The position numbers and the translations under genes were made by a program. DNA of 64,000 bases from DASZTU01 sp035493835 (GTDB taxonomy: Bacteria > Pseudomonadota > Alphaproteobacteria > Rhizobiales > Devosiaceae): contig DATJHO010000082.1 in assembly GCA_035493835.1 (NCBI GenBank), positions 1-64,000 on the forward strand, written 5' to 3'. Positions 43,427-51,957 of this stretch are shown here, piece by piece. Below the pieces are notes generated by a model, which was given only the letters and a program-made list of their open reading frames with translations, was not told the origin of the DNA and ran no database searches. The number at the start of each line of letters is the position of its first letter. The first letter of the stretch is position 1.

Positions 43427-44074
43427 ATGACAATCAGCGATCAAACGTCGCGCCGAAGCCTGTTGCTGCTGGCAGCCGCTGGGCTGGCTTTCGGCCGGCC
43501 CGGCCCGGCCCGCGCGGCGAACAAGACCGTGCTCGTCTTCGGCGATTCCCTCGTAGCCGGGCTCGGCCTTTCCGAACAGGATGGCTTCGTCGCCCAGTTC
43601 CAGGCGGCGCTCGACAAGGCGAATGCTGGCGTGAGCCTCATCAATGGCGGCGTTTCGGGCGATACCACGGCGATGGCCCTCGACCGCCTCGACTGGACGC
43701 TCGGCGACAATCCGAACGGCGTGCTGCTCGAACTGGGCGCCAACGACATGCTGCAAGGCATTGCCGTCGACACCATCCGGCAGAACCTCGATGCCATCAT
43801 GAACAAGCTTACCGCCCATGAGCTGCCGGTGTTCGTTGCCGGTATGGAGGCCAATCGCGCTTTGGGGCCGGACTACGTCAAGGCCTTCGATGCGATCTAT
43901 CCCGAGCTCGCCGGCAAATATGGCGCAACGCTCTACCCGTTCTTCCTCGACGGCGTCGCGCTCGATCCCAAGCTCAATCAGGCCGACGGCATCCACCCCA
44001 ATGCTGCAGGCGTAAAAGTGATCGTCGAGCGGATGCTGCCGGCCTTCACCGCGTGGCTGGCGCAGCTTTCCTGA
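43427..44074 (+). CDS. tesA: Arylesterase / lysophospholipase L1-like, GDSL family
   Basis: 215 residues. An N-terminal signal with twin-arginine-like SRRSLLLLAAAGLAF and PARA cleavage site suggests export. The SGNH blocks are present: FGDSLVAGLG (nucleophile Ser), NGGVSGDTT (Gly), GANDM (Asn) and DGIHPN (Asp and His). It hydrolyses short acyl esters or lysophospholipids in the periplasm. The gene is divergent from the FtsX-type permease, the usual arrangement around tesA. Confidence 0.9.
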   Translation: MTISDQTSRRSLLLLAAAGLAFGRPGPARAANKTVLVFGDSLVAGLGLSEQDGFVAQFQAALDKANAGVSLINGGVSGDTTAMALDRLDWTLGDNPNGVLLELGANDMLQGIAVDTIRQNLDAIMNKLTAHELPVFVAGMEANRALGPDYVKAFDAIYPELAGKYGATLYPFFLDGVALDPKLNQADGIHPNAAGVKVIVERMLPAFTAWLAQLS

Positions 44075-44112
44075 GGCTGCCATAACAGCCGAAACCGAAA
44101 GGGGAGGCTGGA

Positions 44113-44859
44113 ATGGGCGAAAGAGTAGAAGGCAAGACGGCGGTCGTGACGGCGGCAGGCCAGGGGATCGGGCGCGCGATCGCGGAGGAGCTACTGGCGG
44201 AAGGGGCGGCCGTGTGGGCGACGGATATCGATGAATCCAAACTCGCAACCCTCGCCCGTGCGACGGTACGCGCGCTCGATGTCCGCTCGAGCGAGGCAAT
44301 CATGGCGCTGGCGGAGGAGACGGGCCCCATCGACATCCTCGTCAACGCCGCCGGTTTCGTCCATCACGGCTCGGTCCTCGACTGCTCGGATGAGGATTGG
44401 GACTTTTCTTTCGACGTGAACGTCAAATCCATGCATCGGACCGTGAAGGCCTTCATCCCCGGCATGCTGGAGCGTGGGCACGGCTCGATCGTCAACATTT
44501 CCTCGGGCGCTTCCTCGGTGCGCGGCCTGCCCAACCGGCATGCCTACGGCGCCAGCAAGGCCGCAGTGATCGGGCTGACCAAGGCAGTTGCCGCCGATTT
44601 CATCCGCCAGGGCGTGCGCTGCAATGCCATTTGCCCGGGAACGGTCGAGTCCCCCTCGCTCAATGGCCGCATCGCGGCGCTCGCCAAGCAATCCGGCCGC
44701 AGCGAGGCCGAGGTGCGCAAGGACTTCGAAAATCGCCAGCCCATGGGCCGGCTCGGCACGCCAATGGAAATCGCCATGCTCGCCGTCCACCTCGCCAGCG
44801 ACGAATCGAGCTTTACCACCGGGTCGGTGTACATGGCGGACGGCGGATTTTCGCTTTGA
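44113..44859 (+). CDS. SDR-family oxidoreductase resembling BDH2/DHRS6
   Basis: 248 residues. The cofactor loop is TAAGQGIGRA and the catalytic set Ser (NISSGASS) and YGASK. Several long stretches match human BDH2: AGFVHHGSVLDCSDEDWDF, KAFIPGMLERG, VAADFIRQGVRCN and CPGTVESPSL. Bacterial members include 2-keto-3-deoxy-L-fuconate dehydrogenase, which would fit a genome rich in acid-sugar dehydratases; 3-hydroxybutyrate is the alternative substrate. The ATG is at 44113, 38 bases after tesA ends, with AAAGGGGAGG upstream. Confidence 0.87.
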   Translation: MGERVEGKTAVVTAAGQGIGRAIAEELLAEGAAVWATDIDESKLATLARATVRALDVRSSEAIMALAEETGPIDILVNAAGFVHHGSVLDCSDEDWDFSFDVNVKSMHRTVKAFIPGMLERGHGSIVNISSGASSVRGLPNRHAYGASKAAVIGLTKAVAADFIRQGVRCNAICPGTVESPSLNGRIAALAKQSGRSEAEVRKDFENRQPMGRLGTPMEIAMLAVHLASDESSFTTGSVYMADGGFSL

Positions 44860-44874
44860 GGCGGGGGGTGGGAC

Positions 44875-45055
44875 CTTGTCCTTCGACAAGCTCAGGATGA
44901 GGTCCTCATCGAGGCGGAACCAGAGCGCCGATGGAATCGAAATGCGCTGAGCACTTTTTGAATCGGTGATTCCCGCCTGCGCGGGAATCACCGGGTTTAT
45001 TGCCAGATCCGTGTTACGTCCCCGACGTCATTCCCGCTCGAGCGTGATCCCATTT
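44875..45055. repeat. Repeat cluster between the SDR and Rrf2 genes
   Basis: At 44877-44902 there is one CTTCGACAAGCTCAGGATGA element, at 44966-44991 the hairpin GTGATTCCCGCCTGCGCGGG with mirrored end, and near 45029 a half element GTCATTCCCG. The gap (216 bp) lies between convergent genes and holds nothing else. Confidence 0.7.
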
Positions 45056-45075
45056 TGCCAGCACGCACCCCGCGT

Positions 45076-45504
45076 CTAGATCAGCTCCGCCGGGACCTTC
45101 ACGGCATCGGCGAGCGAGGTGGAATCCAGCACTTCGCGTGTCGCAACCGCCACGCGAGCGAAGACGTGGCGGATTTCGCAGGTCGATTCATCGGCGCAAT
45201 CGGTGCAGCGGCGGTAGGCGATCTTGGAGAGGCATGGCAGCAGCGCCACAGGGCCGTCGATCAGCCGCAACACCTCGCCGAAGGTGATCCGGTCGGCCGG
45301 ACGCGCCAGCACATAGCCGCCGAGCCGGCCGCGCCGGCTTTCGACCAGTCCGGCACGCTTGAGCTCGAGCAGAATTTGCTCGAGGAACTTTTTCGGGATC
45401 ACCTTCTGCCGCGAAATTTCCGAAATCATGAGCGGCTCGCCGGTCGGCGCTTCGACCAGCGCAACCAGGGCTCTCAATGCATATTTTGCCCGCTGCGAAA
45501 TCAT
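45076..45504 (-). CDS. Rrf2-family transcriptional regulator
   Basis: 142 residues. The N-terminal winged helix starts MISQRAKYALRALVALVEA, and the DNA-reading segment is ISEISRQKVIPKKFLEQIL. Four cysteines in the C-terminal half, in the pattern LPCLSKIAYRRCTDC and STC, could hold an Fe-S cluster as in IscR, RirA and NsrR, so the protein may sense iron, redox state or nitric oxide. No target is obvious; it is close to the antiporter gene on the same strand. Confidence 0.88.
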   Translation of the reverse strand: MISQRAKYALRALVALVEAPTGEPLMISEISRQKVIPKKFLEQILLELKRAGLVESRRGRLGGYVLARPADRITFGEVLRLIDGPVALLPCLSKIAYRRCTDCADESTCEIRHVFARVAVATREVLDSTSLADAVKVPAELI

Positions 45505-45602
45505 TGTCGTCCGCTCCGGATGCCGGTCGCAGGAAACGCGACCAACTCTATCGACATATAGGTGCGGAATTAAAAATGCGAGGGCCCATGTGAGCAGAAA
45601 AA

Positions 45603-45624
45603 CCCCGCTTCAGTAGAGGCGGGG
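45603..45624 (-). terminator. Terminator overlapping the stop codon of the antiporter gene
   Basis: On the minus strand CCCCGC-CTCTACTGAA-GCGGGG is followed by TTTTT. The TGA stop lies in the loop, so the stem begins within the last codons. It gives a very short 3' untranslated end. Confidence 0.8.
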
Positions 45625-48600
45625 CTCCCGGCGCCCGAGGGCATCCACCGCATCCGCGGTGGCGGTCGTATCGCCGGCGCGAGGCTCGGGGGTAACCGGC
45701 GGCACAGGAGAAGCCGGCTGCGGCGGAACGGGCACTTCCTGCGGCCTCGAAGGTTCGACCGGCTGGGGGATGGGCTGCGGCTGCTCCGGCGGGTGCGGCG
45801 GCTCAGTTGGCGGCTCGGGCTGCGGCACGGGCTCCTTCACGGGCGGCGTTTCGGTGGGCGAGGCGCTCCCCGTGCGCCGCATGCCCCCGCCGCCATTGCC
45901 GAAAAGATCGTGCTCCAGCGCGGCGATCCACGAGCCGGCCTCCATTGCGGCGCGCGCAGCTTCGGTCGCCTGCACGTCGCGAATGGGATGGACCGGCTGG
46001 TCGGCGCCCGGCGGATCGTCGCCAGGAATTGCCGGCTCGGCCCAGAACTCACTGCGGAAAGGCGGTGCCGCAGGCTGCAGCGGCGGCGCCCCAGCCGCAG
46101 ACGCCCATCCGCCGGTGCGGGCTGCAGGCTCGGGCGGCAGAATGTCGATCTCTTCGGCGGGCACCACGCGGACGCCCGGCGCGTGCTCGAATGCCCTGTG
46201 CTCGCGATCGGCTTCCGCCTCAACATTGCCCGGCTCGACCCGGGGCGCGCCGGGCGAAAAGGACGGCGCGGCGGAATGCGTAAAGGGTGTTGGGGCCTCC
46301 ATCGCCTCGAACCGGGCAGAAGCATCGCCCTCGTCAAAGCCGGCAGAGTGGTAAGGCGTGACTGGTGTCTCCCCGGCCGGGCCTTGCCCGTCGTGATCGC
46401 GGGGCGTTTCGGCCTGGGGCGGTGAAACGGTGTCGACTTCAGCCGGAGACTCGGCCGCCGGTTCTGCCGGCAACGGCTGTGCCGGCTCCGGCGCGGGCGG
46501 CTCAGCCGCTGCCCGAGTGCCAATATCGGCCTCGGCCTCCAGTTCCTGCTGCTCTGCCGCAGACCACGGCAACATGATCACCGCCGGCGGTTCGGCCGGC
46601 GCCTCATCAACCGGTTCGGCGACAGCGGGGGCCGGGAGTGACGTTTCGGGCAGTTCGCGAGGCGCCTCAGCAGGCGTGGGCGGCGCGGCTGGTTGGTCCA
46701 GCACGGCCATTGCCGTCGGCGTGGCGAGCGCCACGGCAGTCGCGGTGCCGCCTGCACCTGCCTCCGGCTCTGGCGGCTGCTGGGTTTCGCGCACCCGCTG
46801 CAGGACGTTCTCGGCCGCCGGGAAGCGCGGACCCGAGGTTGCCTGCCGGGGCCGGGAACCATCATTGAGCCAGCCGACCATGCCGAGCCCGATTTCCCGC
46901 TCACCCATGATCACCTCGTCGGCGCCCAGGCCGCGCAGATACTCGACTTCTTCATCCGAATGCGCGCGCGCGAGGATGCGGACCGCCGGGTTGAGCTTGC
47001 GGGCCTGTTCCGTCGCCTGTCCGGCCTCGAAGGCGTTGGGGATCGCGATGATGACGGAACGCGCACCCACGACGTTGGCGAGCCGCAATGCCTCATTGGT
47101 CGCCGCATTGGCTACGATCACCTCGATGCCGGCTGCGCGCGCCTTCAGCACCCGGTCCTCGCCGTCCTCGATCAGAACGAATGGCTGCTGCTCCTCGAGC
47201 AACTCGCTCGCAACAACGCTGCCGACCCGGCCATAGCCGATCAGCACCACGTGGTTGGAAAGATGCGTCGGCTGCGCCACTTCCTCAAGCACCTCCGATT
47301 CCGCGGGAGGTTCGAAGACGGCTTCAGCGGCCCGGTCGGGCACAACCGTTCCCAATTCCGGCTCGGACCGGCGCATGGCACGGGCCTCGAGGCGCGGCCT
47401 CAGCTTTTCGCTCAGCCAGAACATCGACGGATTGAGGATGATGGAAAAGATCGCGCCGGCGAGGATCAAGTCCTGGCCTTCCGCCGGCAGGAGCCCGAGG
47501 CTGATGCCGAGCGCGGCAAGAATGAAGGAAAATTCGCCGATCTGCGCCAGCGCTGCCGAAATGGTAAGGGCGGAGGCCACCGGCCGGCGGAACAACACCA
47601 GCAACAGGAAGCCGATCAGCGACTTGCCGAACAGCACGATCAACAGCGTCGCGAGCACCGGCAGCGGTTGGCGAACGATGACCGATGGGTCGAATAGCAT
47701 GCCGACCGAGACGAAGAACAGCACGCCGAAGGCATCGCGCAGCGGCAGCGTTTCCTGTGCGGCGCGGTGGCTGAGTTCGCTTTCCGAAAGGATCATGCCG
47801 GCAAAGAAGGCGCCGAGCGCCAGCGACACGCCGAACAAATAAGCCGCGCCGGCGGCCACGCCGAGCGCGATAGCCAGAACGGCAAGCCGGAACAACTCGC
47901 GGCTGCCGGTATGCGCCGTGGCGTGCAGGATGAACGGGATGATGCGGCGACCGACCACGATCATGAAGCCGACAAAGGCGACCAGCTTGACCGCTGTTAC
48001 CGCCAGCACGCCCCAGAGCGGCAGTTGCCTGTGGAGCATCTGTTCGGCAAAGCGGACGAAGGGATCGCTGGTGCCGGCGTGGGCTGCATTGGCCATGGCG
48101 TCCGTTCCCGGAGCGCCGCCGCCCATTGCGAGAGCCGGGATCAGCACCAGCGCCAGGACCATGGCGAGGTCTTCGACGATCAGCCAGCCGATCGCGATGC
48201 GACCCCTCTCGCTATCCACGAGGTGTCGATCCTGCAACGCCTTGAGCAACACCACGGTGGAGGAAACCGAAAGCGCAAGGCCGAAGACAATACCTCCGCC
48301 GATCGACCAGCCCAGCATCAGCGCGAGCCCGAGGCCCAGTGCTGTCGCAACGATGATCTGGAGCAACGCGCCCGGTACGGCGACGGCCCTGACCGACAGC
48401 AGATCGCGCAGCGAAAAATGCAGGCCCACGCCGAACATCAGCAGGATCACGCCGATTTCGGCCAGCTGCGGCGCCAGCGTCTGGTCGGCAACGAACCCCG
48501 GCGAATGCGGGCCGACGCAAATGCCGGCGACAAGATAGCCGACAAGCGGCGGCATTCTCAGCCGGTTGGCGATGGCGCCGAACACATAGGCCAGAACCAG

Positions 48601-48642
48601 GGCGGCAACGATGGTCGTGATCAGTGACGTGTCGTGGGGCAT
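45610..48642 (-). CDS. ybaL: CPA2-type cation:proton antiporter (YbaL/KefB-like) with long disordered C-terminal tail
   Basis: 1010 residues, against about 560 for E. coli YbaL. Residues 1-415 form the Na/H-exchanger membrane domain with about 12 helices (MPPLVGYLVAGICVGP near 30-45). Residues 464 to about 600 are a TrkA-N (RCK) nucleotide-binding domain, VVLIGYGRVGSVVASELL with GYGRVG at 469-474, ending at GEREIGLGMVGWLN. From about 600 to 1010 the chain is rich in Pro, Ala and Glu, with no repeat unit or membrane helix that I can see. The ATG at 48642 follows GAGGAG; the frame upstream to 48819 is not homologous. Potassium or glutathione-linked efflux is likely. Confidence 0.9.
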   Translation of the reverse strand: MPHDTSLITTIVAALVLAYVFGAIANRLRMPPLVGYLVAGICVGPHSPGFVADQTLAPQLAEIGVILLMFGVGLHFSLRDLLSVRAVAVPGALLQIIVATALGLGLALMLGWSIGGGIVFGLALSVSSTVVLLKALQDRHLVDSERGRIAIGWLIVEDLAMVLALVLIPALAMGGGAPGTDAMANAAHAGTSDPFVRFAEQMLHRQLPLWGVLAVTAVKLVAFVGFMIVVGRRIIPFILHATAHTGSRELFRLAVLAIALGVAAGAAYLFGVSLALGAFFAGMILSESELSHRAAQETLPLRDAFGVLFFVSVGMLFDPSVIVRQPLPVLATLLIVLFGKSLIGFLLLVLFRRPVASALTISAALAQIGEFSFILAALGISLGLLPAEGQDLILAGAIFSIILNPSMFWLSEKLRPRLEARAMRRSEPELGTVVPDRAAEAVFEPPAESEVLEEVAQPTHLSNHVVLIGYGRVGSVVASELLEEQQPFVLIEDGEDRVLKARAAGIEVIVANAATNEALRLANVVGARSVIIAIPNAFEAGQATEQARKLNPAVRILARAHSDEEVEYLRGLGADEVIMGEREIGLGMVGWLNDGSRPRQATSGPRFPAAENVLQRVRETQQPPEPEAGAGGTATAVALATPTAMAVLDQPAAPPTPAEAPRELPETSLPAPAVAEPVDEAPAEPPAVIMLPWSAAEQQELEAEADIGTRAAAEPPAPEPAQPLPAEPAAESPAEVDTVSPPQAETPRDHDGQGPAGETPVTPYHSAGFDEGDASARFEAMEAPTPFTHSAAPSFSPGAPRVEPGNVEAEADREHRAFEHAPGVRVVPAEEIDILPPEPAARTGGWASAAGAPPLQPAAPPFRSEFWAEPAIPGDDPPGADQPVHPIRDVQATEAARAAMEAGSWIAALEHDLFGNGGGGMRRTGSASPTETPPVKEPVPQPEPPTEPPHPPEQPQPIPQPVEPSRPQEVPVPPQPASPVPPVTPEPRAGDTTATADAVDALGRREPRLY

Positions 48643-48731
48643 GCACTCCTCGGCTGTCGGAGGTCTGTTTTGCGCAAAATGCCGGCCGCCCACTCTGTGA
48701 CATGGCGCGCCAACGCACAAGCGCATGCGCC

Positions 48732-48748
48732 ATATAAGTGCGGCACTT
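48732..48748. promoter_or_regulatory. Inverted repeat in the antiporter leader
   Basis: ATAAGTGC-G-GCACTTAT has perfect 8-bp arms. It lies about 90 bp upstream of the antiporter start codon and may be an operator. Confidence 0.45.
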
Positions 48749-48754
48749 ATGTGA

Positions 48755-48787
48755 AAGGCCCCTGATGCGAATATCCGCGTCAGGGGC
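48755..48787 (-). terminator. Probable terminator of the SDR gene
   Basis: On the minus strand GGCCCCTGACGCG, a short loop and CGCATCAGGGGCC are followed by TTTCAC. The T-run is short. It lies ten bases after the SDR stop. Confidence 0.65.
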
Positions 48788-48796
48788 CCGAGGGCA

Positions 48797-49567
48797 TTAC
48801 CTTGCCGTCCAGCCACCATCGATCAGCAGTGTCTGCCCGGTAATCAGCGACGCCGCGGGGGACGCGAGAAAGACCACGGCGCCCGCAACCTCATCGGGCA
48901 CGCCAATCCGGTGGAGGGCCGCGATGCGCTCGACCACATCCGCCCGGAACCCTTCGTCGGCGAGCGCATCCGCGGTGCCGTCGGTCTCGATGAAGGTCGG
49001 GGCGACGGCGTTGACGTTGATGCCCGATTTGCCCCATTCGACCGCCATGCACTTGGTCATGTGCGCCACCGCCGCTTTCGACAGGCAGTAGACGCCCTCG
49101 CCCGGCAGCGCGATGAAGCCGGCCTGCGAGCTCATGTTGATGATCCGGCCGCCGCCGCGATCCATCATATGGCGGGCGACCTGCTGGGCGATGAAAAAGC
49201 TCGATTTGACGTTGAGCAGGATGGTCGCGTCGAAATCGGCTTCGGTGACGTCGAGGAGCGGCGCTTCGATGCCGCCCCCGGCATTGTTGACGAGGATATC
49301 GATGCAGCCCAGTTCTGCAATCGCCGTGCCGATCGCCTCACGGGCCTCCGGCAAATTGGTCACGTCCATCTGCAACGGCACCACCCGCCGCCTCATTGCG
49401 GCGATACGGGTTTCCAGCTCGCCCCCCGTCGCGCGGTCGCGCAGGCCAAGCGCAATGTCGGCGCCCGCCTCGGCAAGCGACAGCGCAATTGCCCGGCCGA
49501 GCCCCCGGGCGGCGCCCGTAACGAGCGCCGTCTTGCCGGAGAGATCAAATGCTCGCGACGATACCAT
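48797..49567 (-). CDS. SDR-family oxidoreductase
   Basis: 256 residues from an ATG preceded by GGGAGGAAAAACC. Cofactor motif TGAARGLGRA, NNAGGG at the fourth strand, catalytic Ser in NMSSQAG and YCLSK with the Tyr and Lys. The C-terminal GQTLLIDGGWTAR is the classical SDR ending. It is a glucose dehydrogenase- or FabG-like enzyme with unknown substrate. It is divergent from yejB, and its product could act on imported compounds, but nothing in the sequence shows that. Confidence 0.88.
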   Translation of the reverse strand: MVSSRAFDLSGKTALVTGAARGLGRAIALSLAEAGADIALGLRDRATGGELETRIAAMRRRVVPLQMDVTNLPEAREAIGTAIAELGCIDILVNNAGGGIEAPLLDVTEADFDATILLNVKSSFFIAQQVARHMMDRGGGRIINMSSQAGFIALPGEGVYCLSKAAVAHMTKCMAVEWGKSGINVNAVAPTFIETDGTADALADEGFRADVVERIAALHRIGVPDEVAGAVVFLASPAASLITGQTLLIDGGWTAR

Positions 49568-49743
49568 GGTTTTTCCTCCCATTTTGCGCCAGCATACCGC
49601 ACCCTTACGGCACGCAAAGGGCCAACTCGCCGGTGCGCATCATGGCCGCCCTGAAACTTTGCACCACAATTGCGTTACGGTCGTGGGGCTTTATTGTAAC
49701 GAGGACCGGCCCGCGCCGGCCCCGCTGACGATCCGGAGGGTTG

Positions 49744-50832
49744 ATGGGCGCCTATATCCTGAGACGCCTGCTGCTGATGATCCCGACCATCTTCGGGATC
49801 ATGGCGATTTCGTTTCTCGTCGTGCAGTTCGCCCCGGGCGGCCCGGTGGAGCAGGTCATTGCCAAAATGACCAACGCGCCGGCGGTGTCGGCCACCGGCA
49901 GCAGCTCCGGCGACAACACCCAGCCCGCCAACCAAGGCAACGACAACTCCGCCTACCGCGGCAGCCAGGGACTAAGTCCGAAATTCATCGCGGCACTGAA
50001 CAAGCAGTTCGGCTTCGACAAGCCCCCGCTTGAACGCTTCGGCCTGATGCTGTGGAACTATGCCCGCTTCGATTTCGGCAAGAGCTATTTTCGCGATATC
50101 TCGGTCTTGGACCTGATCAAGGAGAAGATGCCGGTCTCGATCACGCTCGGGCTGTGGATGACGCTCCTCTCCTACGGCATCTCGATCCCGCTCGGCATCG
50201 CCAAGGCAGTACGCGACGGCTCCCGCTTCGATATCTGGTCGTCCTCGGTGATCGTGGTCGGCTATGCGGTGCCGGGCTTCCTGATCGCCATCCTTCTCAT
50301 CGTGCTCTTTGCCGGCGGCAGTTTCTGGAGCATTTTTCCACTGCGGGGGATCGTTTCGGACAATTGGGCGAGCCTGCCCTGGCCGCAAAAGATCCTTGAT
50401 TATTTGTGGCACATCACGCTGCCGGTGATCGCGATGGCGCTCGGCGCCTTCGCCACGACGACCTTCCTCACCAAGAACTCGTTCCTCGATGAAATCCGGA
50501 AGCAGTATGTGGTAACCGCCCGTGCGAAAGGGCTGACGGAGGGAAAGATTCTCTACCGGCACGTTTTCCGCAACGCTATGCTGATCCTGATCGCGACCTT
50601 TCCGGGTGCCTTCATCGCCGCCTTCTTCGGCGGGTCGCTTTTGATCGAAACGATCTTTTCGCTCGATGGGCTGGGGCTGCTCGGCTTCAACTCAGTGCTG
50701 CAGCGCGACTATCCGGTGGTGTTTGCCACGCTCTACATCTTTTCGCTGCTCGGGCTGGTCGTCAGCCTCATTTCCGACCTGACCTATACCTGGGTCGACC
50801 CCCGCATCGACTTTGAAACCCGCGAGGTGTGA
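49744..50832 (+). CDS. yejB: Peptide-type ABC transporter permease YejB
   Basis: 362 residues from an ATG with GGAGG upstream. The opening YILRRLLLMIPTIFGIMAIS matches YejB, as does the insert of small polar residues around 52-75. The conserved loop GLTEGKILYRHVFRNAMLIL lies before the last helices. It forms the channel with YejE for oligopeptide-like substrates (microcin C in E. coli, antimicrobial-peptide tolerance in Brucella and rhizobia). Confidence 0.92.
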   Translation: MGAYILRRLLLMIPTIFGIMAISFLVVQFAPGGPVEQVIAKMTNAPAVSATGSSSGDNTQPANQGNDNSAYRGSQGLSPKFIAALNKQFGFDKPPLERFGLMLWNYARFDFGKSYFRDISVLDLIKEKMPVSITLGLWMTLLSYGISIPLGIAKAVRDGSRFDIWSSSVIVVGYAVPGFLIAILLIVLFAGGSFWSIFPLRGIVSDNWASLPWPQKILDYLWHITLPVIAMALGAFATTTFLTKNSFLDEIRKQYVVTARAKGLTEGKILYRHVFRNAMLILIATFPGAFIAAFFGGSLLIETIFSLDGLGLLGFNSVLQRDYPVVFATLYIFSLLGLVVSLISDLTYTWVDPRIDFETREV

Positions 50833-50835
50833 CGC

Positions 50836-51957
50836 GTGCCGGAGGCCCTCGCCACTCCCCGCCCGCGCCTTTCCGCTCTCAACCGGCGGCGGCTGAGGAA
50901 TTTTCGCGCAAACAGGCGCGGCTACTGGTCGCTCTGGATCTTTCTGGTCCTGTTCCTGCTGACGCTGGGCTCCGAATTGATCGCCTCCGACCGGCCGATC
51001 ATCGTCTCATACAAGGGCGAGTGGCTGTTCCCGATCGTGGTGAACTACCCGGAGGCCGAGTTCGGCGGTTTTCTCGCTACCACCAATTTTCGCGATCCGG
51101 CCAATCGCGACGAGATCAATGCCCATGGCTGGATGCTGTTTCCGCCGATCCGCTATTCCTACAACACCGTCGACACCAACCTGCCCGCCTCCGCCCCGAC
51201 GCCGCCCTCCTGGCTGACGTCGACCGCCGAGCGCTGTTCGGCCTATCCCGAGCAGGCGGCCGATCCCGATTGCAATTGGGGCAACATGCATTGGCTCGGC
51301 ACCGATGATCAGGGCCGCGACGTGGTGGCGCGGCTGCTCTACGGCTTCCGCATCTCGGTGCTGTTCGGGCTGACGCTGACCATCATCTCCTCGGTCATTG
51401 GCATCGTCGCCGGCGCGGTGCAGGGCTATTTTGGTGGCTGGACCGACCTGTTGTTCCAGCGCTTCATCGAAATCTGGACGGCGATCCCTTCGCTTTACCT
51501 GCTGCTGATCATTTCGAGTGTCATCGCGCCCAGCTTCTGGAGCCTCTTGATCATCTTGCTGCTGTTCTCGTGGGTGGCGCTGGTGGGGCTGGTGCGCGCC
51601 GAATTCCTGCGCGGGCGCAATTTCGAATATGTAGCGGCGGCGCGGGCGCTGGGGGTTTCGAACATTACCATCATGTGGCGGCACCTCCTGCCTAACGCGA
51701 TGGTCGCGACCCTCACCTTCCTGCCCTTCATCCTCGGCGGCTCGATTACCACGCTGACTTCGCTCGATTATCTCGGCTTCGGCCTGCCGCCGGGCTCGCC
51801 CTCGCTGGGCGAATTGCTGTCGCAGGGCACGGACAACCTTCAGGCGCCATGGCTGGCGCTGACCGGCTTTTTCACCATCTCGATCATGCTCAGCCTCCTG
51901 ATCTTCGTTGGCGAGGCGGCGCGCGACGCTTTTGATCCCCGGAAGACCTTCTCGTGA
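50836..51957 (+). CDS. yejE: Peptide-type ABC transporter permease YejE
   Basis: 373 residues from a GTG at 50836, three bases after yejB. NRRRLRNFRANRRGYWSLWI at the N-terminus, and the large periplasmic insert with GTDDQGRDVVARLLYGFRIS before helix 2, are YejE hallmarks. The coupling loop is FEYVAAARALGVSNITIMWR. Its end overlaps the yejF start by four bases. Confidence 0.94.
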   Translation: MPEALATPRPRLSALNRRRLRNFRANRRGYWSLWIFLVLFLLTLGSELIASDRPIIVSYKGEWLFPIVVNYPEAEFGGFLATTNFRDPANRDEINAHGWMLFPPIRYSYNTVDTNLPASAPTPPSWLTSTAERCSAYPEQAADPDCNWGNMHWLGTDDQGRDVVARLLYGFRISVLFGLTLTIISSVIGIVAGAVQGYFGGWTDLLFQRFIEIWTAIPSLYLLLIISSVIAPSFWSLLIILLLFSWVALVGLVRAEFLRGRNFEYVAAARALGVSNITIMWRHLLPNAMVATLTFLPFILGGSITTLTSLDYLGFGLPPGSPSLGELLSQGTDNLQAPWLALTGFFTISIMLSLLIFVGEAARDAFDPRKTFS

